Below are positions 29,711 to 42,628 of a stretch of 64,000 bases of DNA, in pieces. The position numbers and the translations under genes were made by a program. Position 1 is the stretch's first letter. Every line of letters begins with the position of its first letter. The stretch is from contig NZ_AMRI01000017.1 in the NCBI RefSeq assembly GCF_000299915.1, positions 1-64,000 on the forward strand, given 5' to 3'. The notes under the pieces were generated by a model. The model ran no database searches and had not been told where the DNA came from. It saw only the letters and a program-made list of their open reading frames with translations. This DNA is from Gallaecimonas xiamenensis 3-C-1 (GTDB lineage Bacteria > Pseudomonadota > Gammaproteobacteria > Enterobacterales > Gallaecimonadaceae).

Positions 29711-30570
29711 TGGAAATAACCCAGGTACCAGGCATTGATATCCTGCCCCCAGATCAGGGCCACCCAGCCAGCTGCGGCCAGGAAGGGGCCGAAAGGCATG
29801 GGCATGCTGCCCTGACGCCGACGTGCTGCGGCATAGAGGCCCCAGATAACACCGAATACCGACGACAACAGTATGATTTGCGGCAACATCCAGGGCCCAA
29901 GCCAAGCTCCTAAGGCGGCCAGTAGCTTGAAATCTCCGTAGCCCATGCCTTCCTTGCCGGTCAGCAATTTAAAAGCCCAATAGACTGACCACAGGGACAG
30001 GTAACCTATGGCTGCGCCGAGGATAGCTTGCACCGGACTGACCAAGCCACCAATCAGGCTTAACAGCAGACCGGCCCACATCAGCGGCAGGGTGAGGTCG
30101 TCCGGCAACAGCATGGTGTCGGCGTCGATAAAAGTCAGGGCTACCAAGACCCAGGTAAAAAGCAATGCCGCCGGTAGCATGACACTGGGTCCCATATACC
30201 AGGCCACCACCGCTGATATCAGGCCGGTGGCCAGCTCTACCAGCGGATAACGGGCGGAAATAGGGGTTTTACAATGGCGGCAACGGCCACCAAGCCAAAG
30301 CCAGCTCAGCAGCGGCACATTATCGTACCAAGCCACCTCGGCCCGGCATTTGGGGCAGTGGCTGCGCGGCACCATCAGGTTGAAAGAGGGCTGGTCGGCA
30401 AGGGGTTCCAAGGCCAGCAACTCACGGCTCTCCCGTTGCCAGCGACGCTCCAGCATCACCGGTAAACGGTAAATCACCACATTCAGGAAACTGCCTACCA
30501 GCAGGCCAAACACCAAAACAAAGACCGTGAGCCAAAGTGGCTCACGGCCTAACATCATTATCCATTGCAT
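29707..30570 (-). CDS. pilD: Type IV prepilin peptidase / N-methyltransferase PilD
   Basis: Inner-membrane aspartyl protease that cleaves the prepilin leader after glycine and methylates the new N-terminal phenylalanine. 287 residues. The cytoplasmic zinc-binding loop has two CxxC pairs (CPKC and CRHC, about residues 75-105). The two catalytic aspartates lie in FIDADTMLLPD and GMGYGDFKLL. About eight membrane segments. Part of pilA-pilB-pilC-pilD; substrates are PilA encoded at the head of the cluster and any type II secretion pseudopilins elsewhere. Confidence 0.97.
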   Translation of the reverse strand: MQWIMMLGREPLWLTVFVLVFGLLVGSFLNVVIYRLPVMLERRWQRESRELLALEPLADQPSFNLMVPRSHCPKCRAEVAWYDNVPLLSWLWLGGRCRHCKTPISARYPLVELATGLISAVVAWYMGPSVMLPAALLFTWVLVALTFIDADTMLLPDDLTLPLMWAGLLLSLIGGLVSPVQAILGAAIGYLSLWSVYWAFKLLTGKEGMGYGDFKLLAALGAWLGPWMLPQIILLSSVFGVIWGLYAAARRRQGSMPMPFGPFLAAAGWVALIWGQDINAWYLGYFQ

Positions 30571-30576
30571 GGGGCT

Positions 30577-31821
30577 TTAACCAACCACTTGTCCCAACTG
30601 GAAGATAGGCAGGTACATTGCCACGACCAAGCCACCGATGATAGGGCCAAGCACTATCATAATGGCCGGCTCCAAGAGGCTCATCAGGCCGTCCACCGCA
30701 TCATCCACTTCCCGTTCGTAAATCTGCGCCACCTTGGACATCATCTCGTCGATGGAGCCGGATTCCTCACCGATCAGTACCATCTGGATGATCAATTCCG
30801 GAAACACCTGGGTGGTACGCATGGCCACGTTCATCTGCATACCGGTTTCCACTTCCCGGCGCACCTTGAGGATGGCATCGCGGTAAAGGGCATTGCCGGA
30901 AGCACCGGCCGAAGAAGCCAGACCTTCAATCAGGGGCACACCGGCGGCAAAAGTGGTGGCCAAAGTGCGGGCAAACCGTGCCAGCGAGGCTTTGTGTAGT
31001 ATGGGGCCCACTATGGGGATCCGCAGCACGAACTTGTCGGTCTTATCCCTGACATTCTGCGACTTGCGGTGCATGGAGCGAAACAGCAAAGCCCCTGCGA
31101 TCAGTATTGCCAAGATGACGTACCAGGAATTCTGCACGGCATGGGAAATGCTTATCCACAGTTGGGTAAAGGCTGGCAGTTCGGCGCCGAAGGAATGGAA
31201 GATATCCTCAAACTGGGGCACCACGAAGATCAGCAGTATGGCAGTGACCACTATGGCCACGAAGACGATGGCCGAGGGGTAAAACAACGCTTTTTTGATC
31301 TTGGCTTTCAGTTCTTCCTGCTTTTCCTTGTAGGTGGCTATCCGGTCGAACATGGTCTCCATGGCGCCGGAGTGTTCACCGGCCGCCACCAAGTCCCGGT
31401 ACAGGGAGTCGAAGTACACAGGATACTTGGCCAGGGCCTCTGACAGCAGGGTGCCTCCCTGCACGTCGGCACTTATCTTAACCATCATCTCCCGCACGGC
31501 ATCTTTCTTATGGCCCTTGGAGACGATATCCAGGGACTGTACCAAAGGTACCCCTGAGGCCAGCATGGTAGCCAACTGGCGGGTAATGGCAGCGATATCT
31601 GCCGCATCAATTTTTTGCCCGAAGGAGAACAGCGATTTGGGTTTACGCTTGACCTCCTTGGGGGTGATCCCCTGGGCCCTGAGCTGCGCCTTGATCTCGT
31701 TAATCCGGATCCCGGTCATTTCCCCCTGGACCTTTTCACCCCGGCGGTTAAGCCCTTTCCAGGTGAAAATTTCCAGCTTTTGGGCCTCTATTTTTCGTTT
31801 ACTGGCCGCTGCGGTTGCCAT
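30577..31821 (-). CDS. pilC: Type IV pilus inner-membrane platform protein PilC
   Basis: Polytopic T2SSF-family protein of 414 residues that couples the PilB motor to pilin assembly. Two repeated F domains (about 75-200 and 280-400) and three membrane helices are recognisable. Motifs include TRQLATMLASGVPLVQ and its second-copy counterpart FARTLATTFAAGVPLIE. An N-terminal cytoplasmic stretch is rich in Lys/Arg. The gap to pilB is 9 bases and to pilD 6 bases, a single operon. Confidence 0.97.
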   Translation of the reverse strand: MATAAASKRKIEAQKLEIFTWKGLNRRGEKVQGEMTGIRINEIKAQLRAQGITPKEVKRKPKSLFSFGQKIDAADIAAITRQLATMLASGVPLVQSLDIVSKGHKKDAVREMMVKISADVQGGTLLSEALAKYPVYFDSLYRDLVAAGEHSGAMETMFDRIATYKEKQEELKAKIKKALFYPSAIVFVAIVVTAILLIFVVPQFEDIFHSFGAELPAFTQLWISISHAVQNSWYVILAILIAGALLFRSMHRKSQNVRDKTDKFVLRIPIVGPILHKASLARFARTLATTFAAGVPLIEGLASSAGASGNALYRDAILKVRREVETGMQMNVAMRTTQVFPELIIQMVLIGEESGSIDEMMSKVAQIYEREVDDAVDGLMSLLEPAIMIVLGPIIGGLVVAMYLPIFQLGQVVG

Positions 31822-31830
31822 GGCAACTCC

Positions 31831-33540
31831 TTAGTAGCTGGTGATCCGGTTGACCTCAGCCAGGGAAGTCACCCCCTGCCTGGCCTTTTCCAAACCGGAT
31901 TGACGCAAGTTCTTGATCCCCTCCCGCTGGGCCTGGGCGGCAATATCCAGCGAGTTCCCACCTTCCATGATTATCTTGGCCAGTGCCTCTGTCATAGGCA
32001 TGGTTTCGTATACCCCTACCCTTCCTTTATAGCCGCCTGTGCATTCGCTGCAGCCGACAGGTCGAAACAGGGTAAAGCCTTCTTCTATCTGCCGGGGGCT
32101 AAACCCCTGGCGCAGTAATTCGTCTTTGGGCAGATTTTCCGGCTGCTTGCAGGTTGGGCACAGGCGCCGTCCCAGACGCTGGGCGATAACCAAGGTGACG
32201 CTGGAGGCAATGTTGTAAGGCGGCACCCCCATGTTGACCAGACGGGTCAGGGTTTCAGAGGCCGAGTTGGTGTGCAGAGTCGAGAGCACCAAGTGGCCGG
32301 TTTGGGCCGCCTTGATGGAGATCTCCGCCGTTTCCAGATCCCGGATCTCCCCCACCATGATGATGTCCGGGTCTTGGCGCAGAAAGGCCCGCAGTGCCGA
32401 GGCGAAAGTCATACCGGCTTTGGCATGGATTTGCACCTGGTTGACCCCGGGCAAGTTGATCTCCACCGGATCTTCTGCGGTGGAAATATTGCGCTCTTCG
32501 GTGTTGAGGATATTCAGACCTGTATAAAGGGAGACCGTCTTACCTGACCCGGTAGGCCCCGTTACCAAGATCATGCCTTGGGGTTTGTGCAGTGCCTCAA
32601 GGTAAAGCCGTTTCTGCTCAGGGTCATACCCCAGCATATCGATCCCCAGCTGCGCAGAGCTGGAGTCAAGGATACGCATAACGATCTTCTCGCCCCACAA
32701 GGTTGGGAGGGTCGAGACACGAAAATCGATGGCTTTTTTGCGGGACAGGCGCAGCTTGATGCGACCGTCCTGGGGGATACGCCGCTCGGCGATATCCAGT
32801 TTGGACATGACCTTGATACGGGCTGCCAGACGATTGGCCACCGACACCGGTGGCGCCGCCACTTCATGGAGAATGCCGTCGATGCGAAAGCGCACCCGGT
32901 AGCTCTTCTCGTAGGGCTCGAAGTGCAGGTCCGAAGCGCCCTTACGGATAGCGTCCATCAGCAATTTGTTGACGTAAATGACGATAGGGGCGTCATCGTC
33001 CTTGCCAGTGGCAAGGTCACTTTCCTTCTCGTCTTCTTCATCCACGGCCAGGTCGGCAAGCTCTGAGTCGTTGACGTCACCTATATCCAGGCTGGCGCCG
33101 GTCTTTTCCAGCAGCTTGTCTATGGACTTGGCCAACTCGTCGGCGTTAACCAACACCGGCTCGGTGGGCAGGCGCAGGTTAAAACGAAAGTCTTCCAAGG
33201 CCGCCTGGTTGGACGGGTCGGCGGTAGCAATAAAGATACGATTCTGGCGCTTGAACAGCGGCAGTACAGCATGCTTTTGAATGAGCTGCTCATTCAAAAG
33301 GGTGCTGGGAATGGTATCGACATCAAACTTGCTCAGGTCGAAAACCGGCAAGCCGTATTGCTCGGAGAGGAACTTGGCAAAAGCCTCGGCGCTCAGCTCC
33401 GACTTCTTAAGGACGTCAAACAGGGGGATGAGCCCGGAGTGGTTTTCCTTAAGCAGTTCTTCGGCTGTGGCTTGGGTGATCTTGCCTCGCCTTAGGAGAA
33501 GGGCGAGGGTGCCTTTGGCAACGGGAAGGAATCCTGACAT
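31831..33540 (-). CDS. pilB: Type IV pilus extension ATPase PilB
   Basis: Cytoplasmic hexameric ATPase powering pilus extension. 569 residues: N-terminal GspE/MshE-N domain (about 20-150), then the GspE ATPase core with Walker A GPTGSGKT, an Asp box, Walker [10 protein letters not shown] and a tetracysteine zinc motif (CPTC and CSEC, around 465-510). MshE-type N-domains can bind c-di-GMP, which would fit with the large c-di-GMP enzyme in this window, but that link is inference. No pilT is in the window. Confidence 0.97.
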   Translation of the reverse strand: MSGFLPVAKGTLALLLRRGKITQATAEELLKENHSGLIPLFDVLKKSELSAEAFAKFLSEQYGLPVFDLSKFDVDTIPSTLLNEQLIQKHAVLPLFKRQNRIFIATADPSNQAALEDFRFNLRLPTEPVLVNADELAKSIDKLLEKTGASLDIGDVNDSELADLAVDEEDEKESDLATGKDDDAPIVIYVNKLLMDAIRKGASDLHFEPYEKSYRVRFRIDGILHEVAAPPVSVANRLAARIKVMSKLDIAERRIPQDGRIKLRLSRKKAIDFRVSTLPTLWGEKIVMRILDSSSAQLGIDMLGYDPEQKRLYLEALHKPQGMILVTGPTGSGKTVSLYTGLNILNTEERNISTAEDPVEINLPGVNQVQIHAKAGMTFASALRAFLRQDPDIIMVGEIRDLETAEISIKAAQTGHLVLSTLHTNSASETLTRLVNMGVPPYNIASSVTLVIAQRLGRRLCPTCKQPENLPKDELLRQGFSPRQIEEGFTLFRPVGCSECTGGYKGRVGVYETMPMTEALAKIIMEGGNSLDIAAQAQREGIKNLRQSGLEKARQGVTSLAEVNRITSY

Positions 33541-33562
33541 GGGTTAACCGAAGCAAGTGGCA

Positions 33563-33587
33563 AGAGGAGGGTAAGAAACCCTCCTCT
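33563..33587 (-). terminator. Strong pilA-pilB intergenic hairpin
   Basis: A 10-bp perfect stem AGAGGAGGGT/ACCCTCCTCT with an AAGAA loop, 12 bases after the pilA stop. No T-run follows on the minus strand, so it looks less like a full terminator than a stabilising or attenuating hairpin that keeps pilA transcripts in excess of pilBCD. Confidence 0.7.
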
Positions 33588-33599
33588 CATCCATCGCTT

Positions 33600-34013
33600 T
33601 TAGCACAGGTTGTTAGCTACGCAACTACCACCCTTAGTCCAGGTAACGGCACCAGCACTGGCTGCACCTGTCAAAATATATTGGTCAGAAGTGCTCAAAC
33701 CACCTGCGTTTGCTGCTGTAGCGGTGATCACTGGCGCAGTCATTGAACCAGTTACGGTGATACCATTAACGTACTGAGCGCCGGTGGCACCAGCAATCAG
33801 CGGGCCAGTCGCACAGGATGCCAAAACTGTTTCGCCAGTCTGGGTGCACACCTCTATCTGAGTTTTGATCGCACCAGTGGATGCTACGACCTCAGCAAAA
33901 CGCGATTTTTTGGTGTAGTTCTGATAAGCAGGCAGCGCGATGGCAGCCAGGATGCCTACGATCGCGACCACGATCATCAGTTCGATCAGGGTAAAGCCTT
34001 GTTGTTTCTTCAT
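33600..34013 (-). CDS. pilA: Type IV major pilin PilA
   Basis: Type IVa pilin of 137 residues. Leader MKKQQG is cut before F7 by PilD. The mature N-terminus [20 protein letters not shown] is canonical, with E5 of the mature protein present. Four cysteines (C56, C67, C131, C137) allow two disulfides, one short loop in the middle and one closing the C-terminal D-region. The C-terminal half is rich in Ala, Gly and Thr, a common adhesive/variable surface. GAGGGGA lies 7 bases before the ATG. First gene of pilABCD and divergent from nadC. Confidence 0.96.
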   Translation of the reverse strand: MKKQQGFTLIELMIVVAIVGILAAIALPAYQNYTKKSRFAEVVASTGAIKTQIEVCTQTGETVLASCATGPLIAGATGAQYVNGITVTGSMTAPVITATAANAGGLSTSDQYILTGAASAGAVTWTKGGSCVANNLC

Positions 34014-35200
<1,187 letters not shown>

Positions 35201-35201
35201 C

Positions 35202-35231
35202 AAAAAACGCGGCCCAAGGGCCGCGTTTTTT
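35202..35231. terminator. Bidirectional terminator of nadC and the Usp gene
   Basis: An 8-bp stem CGCGGCCC/GGGCCGCG with an AA loop between six A and six T bases. It ends nadC on the plus strand; on the minus strand it starts at the stop codon of the universal stress protein. Confidence 0.93.
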
Positions 35232-36075
35232 AGCGCATCAACAGTATGGGCACATTGCTGGCCCGCAGCATGGCGTTGGTGGTGGAACCCAGCAGCCACT
35301 GGCGAATGCGGGAATGGCCGTAGGCCCCCATCACCATCAAGTCAATCTCCTGTTGCTGCTGATACTGGGTCAGTACCTTTTCCACTTCACCGGCGATGAT
35401 AGTGCCCTGGGCCTGGTGTCCTTCCAGATTAAGCTGGCTAAGAGCCCACTTAAGCTGTACCTGCTGGTCTTCGCTGTTATCCCCTACCATCACCACATGA
35501 CAGGGCAGTCCCTTGAATAGGGGGCTTTTGGCCACCAGCTCCAGCGCTTTGCGGGTGGTAGGTGAGCCGTCGAAAGCAATCAGCACCGATTGAGGTGTTT
35601 TGAAAGCGCCGGGTACCAGCAGCAGCGGCTTGCTCAAGCCTCGGGCAGCCCTTTCCACGTGCAGGCCCAAGTCGCCCTGGGCACCGGCGCCGCTCCTGCC
35701 CATGACCCAAAGCCGGGTCTGGTCTTCCAGCTCCTTGAGGCTGGCTACCAGCTCGCCATGGCGCTGGCGTACCTGAATATCCCCAAGCCCCACACCAGCC
35801 AGGCTGGCCTTGGCTCCTTCCAGCATCTGCCGGCCCTGCTCCATGGCCAACTTGGACCGGGCTTCGTCCAGCCTTGCCATTTCTTCGATGAGGGCTTCTT
35901 GGGCGCCCAGGCCAATGGCACCGCTAAAATCGCCGCCATGGAGGCCATGATGGTGCTCCAACACATGCAGCAGGGTCAAAGGAGCCTGGAGCTGGCCAGT
36001 CGCCCAGCTTCCATACTGGCAAACGGCCTGGCTATGTTCAGAGCCGTCCAGGCAGGCCATTACGTCTGTAGTCAT
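35230..36075 (-). CDS. Tandem-domain universal stress protein
   Basis: A 281-residue cytoplasmic protein made of two UspA domains (about 1-150 and 157-281). The second carries the nucleotide-binding signature GAYGHSRIRQWLLGST, close to G-x2-G-x9-G-S/T. The first has a degenerate version (GRSGAGAQGDLG), so one domain probably binds ATP and the other does not. It follows the SulP transporter by 9 bases and must be co-transcribed with it. The pairing suggests a role in regulating or protecting anion/bicarbonate uptake; this is inference. Confidence 0.9.
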   Translation of the reverse strand: MTTDVMACLDGSEHSQAVCQYGSWATGQLQAPLTLLHVLEHHHGLHGGDFSGAIGLGAQEALIEEMARLDEARSKLAMEQGRQMLEGAKASLAGVGLGDIQVRQRHGELVASLKELEDQTRLWVMGRSGAGAQGDLGLHVERAARGLSKPLLLVPGAFKTPQSVLIAFDGSPTTRKALELVAKSPLFKGLPCHVVMVGDNSEDQQVQLKWALSQLNLEGHQAQGTIIAGEVEKVLTQYQQQQEIDLMVMGAYGHSRIRQWLLGSTTNAMLRASNVPILLMR

Positions 36076-36084
36076 GCGCTTTCC

Positions 36085-37551
36085 TTAGTGTCCCGTCAAT
36101 TTACCAACGGCTTCTGGCTTATTATGCACTGCGAATTTGTCCATCAGGGTAGCGCTGGCTTCGTTCAGGCCCAGCACTTCTACTTCTGCCCCTTCGCGGC
36201 GCAGTTTGAGCACCACCTTGTCCAGGGCCGCTACGGCGGTGAGATCCCAGAAATGGGCCTGGCTGACGTCGATGTGTACTTTGCCGACTGCTTCTTTGAA
36301 GTCGAATTTTTTCACCAGGGCATCGGCCGAAGCGAAGAACACCTGTCCCACCACCTGATACTCGCGTACATCCCCTTGCTGGCGACTGCCTACAAAGAGC
36401 ACTTTGCCGACCTTGCTGGCAAAGAACAAGGCGGACAGCAGTACCCCCACAAAGACCCCTTTGGCCAGGTTGTGGGTGGCCACCACCATCACCACTGTCG
36501 CCAGCATCACCAGGGTGGCGCTGGGCGGGTTCTTGCGGATGTCGCGGATGGACGCCCAACTGAAGGTACCGATGGACACCATGATCATCACGGCCACCAG
36601 GGCCGCCATGGGAATACGGGCGACCCAGTCACCCAAAAAGACCACCAGGATCAGCAGGAAGACCCCGGCCACCAGGGTGGAAAGGCGGGTACGGCCACCG
36701 GATTTCACGTTGATGACCGACTGGCCAATCATGGCGCAACCGGCCATGCCGCCAAACAGGCCGGCAACGATATTGGCGTAGCCCTGGCCACGGCACTCCT
36801 GGTTCTTGTCGGACTCGGTGTCGGTAAAATCGTCCACTATGGTGGCGGTCATCATCGACTCCAGCAGGCCCACTACCGCAAGGCCCAGTGAGTAGGGGGC
36901 AACGATGGCCAGTGTCTCGAAATTCAGCGGCACATCGGGCAGCAGGAACACCGGCAGGCTGTCGGGCAGTGCCCCCATGTCACCGACGGTGTGGATATCC
37001 AAGCCCAGGTACAGGGACAGGGCGGTCAGCACCAGAATGCACACCAGGGGCGACGGCACCGCCTTGGTGACGTAGGGGAAGAGGTAAATGATGGCCAGGC
37101 CGCCGGCGGTCATGGCATAGACCGGCCAGGTAACATTGGTCAGCTCCGGCAGTTGGGCCATGAAAATGAGGATCGCCAGAGCATTGACGAAGCCGGTGAC
37201 CACAGCCCTGGACACAAAACGCATCAGCTCACCCAGGCGCAACCAGCCGGCGATGATTTGAAAGACACCGGTCAACAGGGTGGCTGCCAGCAGGTACTGC
37301 AGGCCATGGTCCTTGACCAGGGTGGTCATCAACAGGGCCATGGCGCCGGTAGCAGCCGAGATCATGGCCGGCCGGCCACCGGTAAAGGCGGTCACCACGG
37401 CGATACAGAAGGACGCATAAAGGCCGACCTTGGGGTCGACTCCGGCGATGATGGAGAACGCTATGGCTTCCGGGATCAGGGCCAAAGCCACCACCAAACC
37501 GGAAAGCACATCACCACGGGGATTGGAAAACCACTGCTGGCGCCAGCTCAT
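36085..37551 (-). CDS. SulP family inorganic anion transporter with STAS domain
   Basis: Inner-membrane secondary transporter of 488 residues with 10 or more helices and a C-terminal STAS domain (about 385-488; [20 protein letters not shown] contains the usual acidic-hydrophobic STAS core). The N-terminus [16 protein letters not shown] and VGLYASF match the SulP signature. The substrate cannot be told from sequence: members carry sulfate, bicarbonate or dicarboxylates. The short length and lack of a long N-terminal cytoplasmic domain resemble the bicarbonate-type subgroup. Operon with the Usp gene downstream. Confidence 0.92.
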   Translation of the reverse strand: MSWRQQWFSNPRGDVLSGLVVALALIPEAIAFSIIAGVDPKVGLYASFCIAVVTAFTGGRPAMISAATGAMALLMTTLVKDHGLQYLLAATLLTGVFQIIAGWLRLGELMRFVSRAVVTGFVNALAILIFMAQLPELTNVTWPVYAMTAGGLAIIYLFPYVTKAVPSPLVCILVLTALSLYLGLDIHTVGDMGALPDSLPVFLLPDVPLNFETLAIVAPYSLGLAVVGLLESMMTATIVDDFTDTESDKNQECRGQGYANIVAGLFGGMAGCAMIGQSVINVKSGGRTRLSTLVAGVFLLILVVFLGDWVARIPMAALVAVMIMVSIGTFSWASIRDIRKNPPSATLVMLATVVMVVATHNLAKGVFVGVLLSALFFASKVGKVLFVGSRQQGDVREYQVVGQVFFASADALVKKFDFKEAVGKVHIDVSQAHFWDLTAVAALDKVVLKLRREGAEVEVLGLNEASATLMDKFAVHNKPEAVGKLTGH

Positions 37552-37637
37552 GTCAGGTTACCTGTACAAATTAGCGAAACACGAAGCGCGGCATTGTACA
37601 GATTTTGGCAGACCCGGCCCACCCTCCATTGGTGACC

Positions 37638-38168
37638 CTAGTCCCGCTTCAGCATGCCTCTTTGGCTGCTGTCCCCCTTGGCTTTGTGCACCAGCACCAT
37701 CACCAGGTGGCCGGCAACCAGGGCCATCAGCCCCCAGGCAAGCCACTGGTGCGCCTCTTCTGCAGCCTTATGGAGCCAGGACCAGCCGGCCCCGGGCAAG
37801 GTCAGCCCCCACCACAGGGGCGTATCGCGGCTGCGGCTTAGCAAAATAAGCAGCCCAAGCAACATCTGCAGGGCCATGGCACCGTAGAGTGCCAGGTGGC
37901 CGATATGGGCCCAGCGGGCATTTGGGGCGGATAAGCCGGCTTCGGGTATGGGATTGCTGGCGCGCCAGAGGCTGCGCAGTATCAGCAGCAGCATGGCCAG
38001 GGTGCCCAGGTTAAGATGCAGGGCCTTTAAGGCCGAGGCCAGGGCACCGCCTTTTTCCGGCAGGTCCATCACCAGTCCAAGCAGAAAGAGGCCCAGCACC
38101 AACAGGGCCATCAGATGATGCAGCAGCCTGGCCACCAGGCCGTATTGAGATGGGGTGTTTCGCAGCAT
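37638..38168 (-). CDS. Cytochrome b561-family membrane protein
   Basis: A 176-residue four-helix di-heme membrane protein. Candidate heme ligands are His residues in [24 protein letters not shown] and the [18 protein letters not shown] segment near the C-terminus. Members oxidise quinol and pass electrons to periplasmic acceptors such as superoxide or YceI-type partners. No partner gene is adjacent. The ATG at 38168 has a near-perfect Shine-Dalgarno (GGAGGAATC). The longer frame adds 8 residues with no support. Confidence 0.9.
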   Translation of the reverse strand: MLRNTPSQYGLVARLLHHLMALLVLGLFLLGLVMDLPEKGGALASALKALHLNLGTLAMLLLILRSLWRASNPIPEAGLSAPNARWAHIGHLALYGAMALQMLLGLLILLSRSRDTPLWWGLTLPGAGWSWLHKAAEEAHQWLAWGLMALVAGHLVMVLVHKAKGDSSQRGMLKRD

Positions 38169-38219
38169 GATTCCTCCCTGGACAAGGCCCAAGCATGGCC
38201 CAGAGAGCTTAAATAAACC

Positions 38220-38654
38220 TTAGCGCAGATCAGGCTTATGGCTGGCCAGCCACTGGCGCAGTTGAAGGGCACTGAGCGCACCGCTTATCCGGGCCTGCTC
38301 CTGGCCATGTTGGAAGAGGATCAGGGTGGGAATAGAACGGATGGCAAAGCGGCTGCTGGCCTGAGGCGCCTGCGCCGTGTCCACCTTGGCAAAGCTCAAG
38401 GTAGCGCCAAAGTCCTTGGCCACCTCGGCAAAGGCCGGTGCCATCATCTTGCAGGGGCCGCACCAATCTGCCCAGAAGTCCACCAGGAGCGGCAGGCCAT
38501 GGCGTTCCAGGGCCCGGGCCAGGCTGCCATCATCCAGCTGCATCAGGCTGCCGTCCAGCAGCGCTTTTTTACAGGCGCCACACTTGGGTCCCTCGCCCAG
38601 GCGGTCCTGGGGTACCCGGTTCAGTTGCTGACAGTGGGGGCAGAGCAGTTCCAT
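38220..38654 (-). CDS. trxC: Thioredoxin 2 (TrxC)
   Basis: Zinc-containing cytoplasmic thioredoxin of 144 residues. An N-terminal zinc ribbon has C5-x2-C8 and C25-x2-C28, followed by a thioredoxin fold with active site WCGPC (C65, C68) and the cis-proline in SIPTL. TrxC in E. coli is induced by OxyR and reduces ribonucleotide reductase and other targets. Start ATG 38654 has GAGG 5 bases before it. A GTG two codons upstream is less likely. It lies just downstream of mutT (7 bases), possibly giving an oxidative-damage mini-operon. Confidence 0.96.
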   Translation of the reverse strand: MELLCPHCQQLNRVPQDRLGEGPKCGACKKALLDGSLMQLDDGSLARALERHGLPLLVDFWADWCGPCKMMAPAFAEVAKDFGATLSFAKVDTAQAPQASSRFAIRSIPTLILFQHGQEQARISGALSALQLRQWLASHKPDLR

Positions 38655-38661
38655 AGTCACC

Positions 38662-39057
38662 TCAGTAAAGGGCCTGTACCGCTTTGATGATAGGCCCGTT
38701 GGCGTCGGGGAAGGTGAGGCTGTCTAAGTCCCTGGCGTGAACCCAGCGCCCTTCCTGGCCCTCCAGGCCCTTGGGCTGGCCCACAAAGCCCCGCACCAGC
38801 CAGACATCCAGTTTGACCGCCTTATCACCGTAATCGTGCTCCACCAGCACCAGGGGTTCGGCCGCTACCACATTGATACCGATTTCTTCACTGAGCTCCC
38901 TGTCCAGGGCGTGGAGCAATGACTCCCCGTCTTCCACCTTGCCGCCGGGGAATTCCCATTTGCCGCCCTGGTGCTGATGGTCCAGGCGCTTGGTGACATA
39001 GACCTCACCCCGGCCGTTTTCGATGACCCCTACAGCCACATGCACCACTTTTTTCAT
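38662..39057 (-). CDS. mutT: 8-oxo-dGTP diphosphatase MutT
   Basis: Nudix hydrolase of 131 residues that sanitises oxidised dGTP and prevents A:T to C:G transversions. The Nudix box GGKVEDGESLLHALDRELSEEIGI fits G-x5-E-x7-REUxEExGU exactly. KWEFPGGK is the MutT subtype signature. It follows secA as in E. coli. The hairpin at 39075-39100 separates it from secA, so mutT-trxC may have a separate or attenuated transcript. Confidence 0.96.
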   Translation of the reverse strand: MKKVVHVAVGVIENGRGEVYVTKRLDHQHQGGKWEFPGGKVEDGESLLHALDRELSEEIGINVVAAEPLVLVEHDYGDKAVKLDVWLVRGFVGQPKGLEGQEGRWVHARDLDSLTFPDANGPIIKAVQALY

Positions 39058-39074
39058 TGCCTACTCCTAAAACC

Positions 39075-39100
39075 AAAGTGGCCCTTGCGGGCCACTTTTT
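39075..39100. terminator. secA-mutT intergenic hairpin
   Basis: Stem GTGGCCC/GGGCCAC with a TTGC loop. The T-run is strong on the plus side (five T); the minus side reads TTTGGTTTT, so it can act as a partial terminator after secA. Confidence 0.75.
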
Positions 39101-39108
39101 ATTCGTTA

Positions 39109-41817
<2,709 letters not shown>

Positions 41818-41869
41818 AATCCTGTCTTTTTCTGATACGTGGCCCGGCTAGGGTGCCGGCTATTATTCC

Positions 41870-42628
41870 TTAAAGCCCGCCAGGGCGATAGACAAAATGC
41901 GCCGGGTTCTGGGGCTGGTTCATGGCCAGCACTTCGAAGTGCAGGTGCGGGCCCGTGGCCCTGCCACTTTGGCCCACCTGCGCTATGGTTTGCCCCTTGG
42001 CTATCTTGTCTCCCCTTTTCACCAGCAAGGCGCTGTTGTGCCCGTAACGGGTCACCATACCGCCGCCGTGGTCTATTTCCACCAGCAAGCCGTAGCCGGC
42101 ATAACTGCCGGCGAAGGTCACTATACCCCCTGCGCTGGCCAGCACCGGGGTGCCGGCCTTGGCCGACATATCCAAGCCGCCGTGCCAGCGGCGCTTACCG
42201 GTAAAAGGGTCCTGGCGGAAGCCAAAGCCGGAGGCCTTGCGACTGGAGGTCAATGGCTGCCCTATGGAAGGCATATGGAGGCGCCCCTGCCAACTTTCAA
42301 GTAGCGAAAAGGCCTGGTCCAATTGCACCAGTTCTCCTTGGCTGTCGTCCAGTTTCAAGGGCCCCAGGCCCTGCTGCCGGGACAACAGCTCGGCGCGAAC
42401 CCGCAAACCGGCCAATTCCCCTTGCACCTGGGCCAGCTGCTGCTGCAACTGTTGCCAACGGGCCTCGGCCAGGCTTGGCCCACCCTGCCCCGCTGGCTGC
42501 GCTTCGGCTTTGGGCACCAGGCTCCACAGCAACATCGCCAGCACCCCCAGCCCCATCAGCAGCAACCACAGGGAAAGCTGCCATTGCCGTTTCCGGCTTG
42601 GGCCATGGATAATGAAGGTCAATGTCAT
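41870..42628 (-). CDS. M23 family peptidase (membrane-anchored, LytM domain)
   Basis: A 252-residue bitopic protein: N-terminal membrane segment (about 18-38), a coiled-coil rich in Gln/Leu (about 55-90), and a LytM domain (about 140-245) with the zinc motifs HGGLD, YGHNS and the active HxH in PHLHFE. All catalytic positions appear intact, so it is probably an active murein endopeptidase rather than an EnvC/NlpD-type activator. The start ATG at 42628 shares bases with a plus-strand ATG of dciA. Lies directly upstream of secA. The long frame adds 35 residues from the dciA antisense. Confidence 0.9.
   Translation of the reverse strand: MTLTFIIHGPSRKRQWQLSLWLLLMGLGVLAMLLWSLVPKAEAQPAGQGGPSLAEARWQQLQQQLAQVQGELAGLRVRAELLSRQQGLGPLKLDDSQGELVQLDQAFSLLESWQGRLHMPSIGQPLTSSRKASGFGFRQDPFTGKRRWHGGLDMSAKAGTPVLASAGGIVTFAGSYAGYGLLVEIDHGGGMVTRYGHNSALLVKRGDKIAKGQTIAQVGQSGRATGPHLHFEVLAMNQPQNPAHFVYRPGGL

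Noticed and set aside
41818-41869. A SecM/VemP-type arrest peptide gene before secA
   Set aside because: Only 52 bases separate secA from the M23 peptidase gene, and that protein has no arrest motif at its C-terminus (ends YRPGGL).
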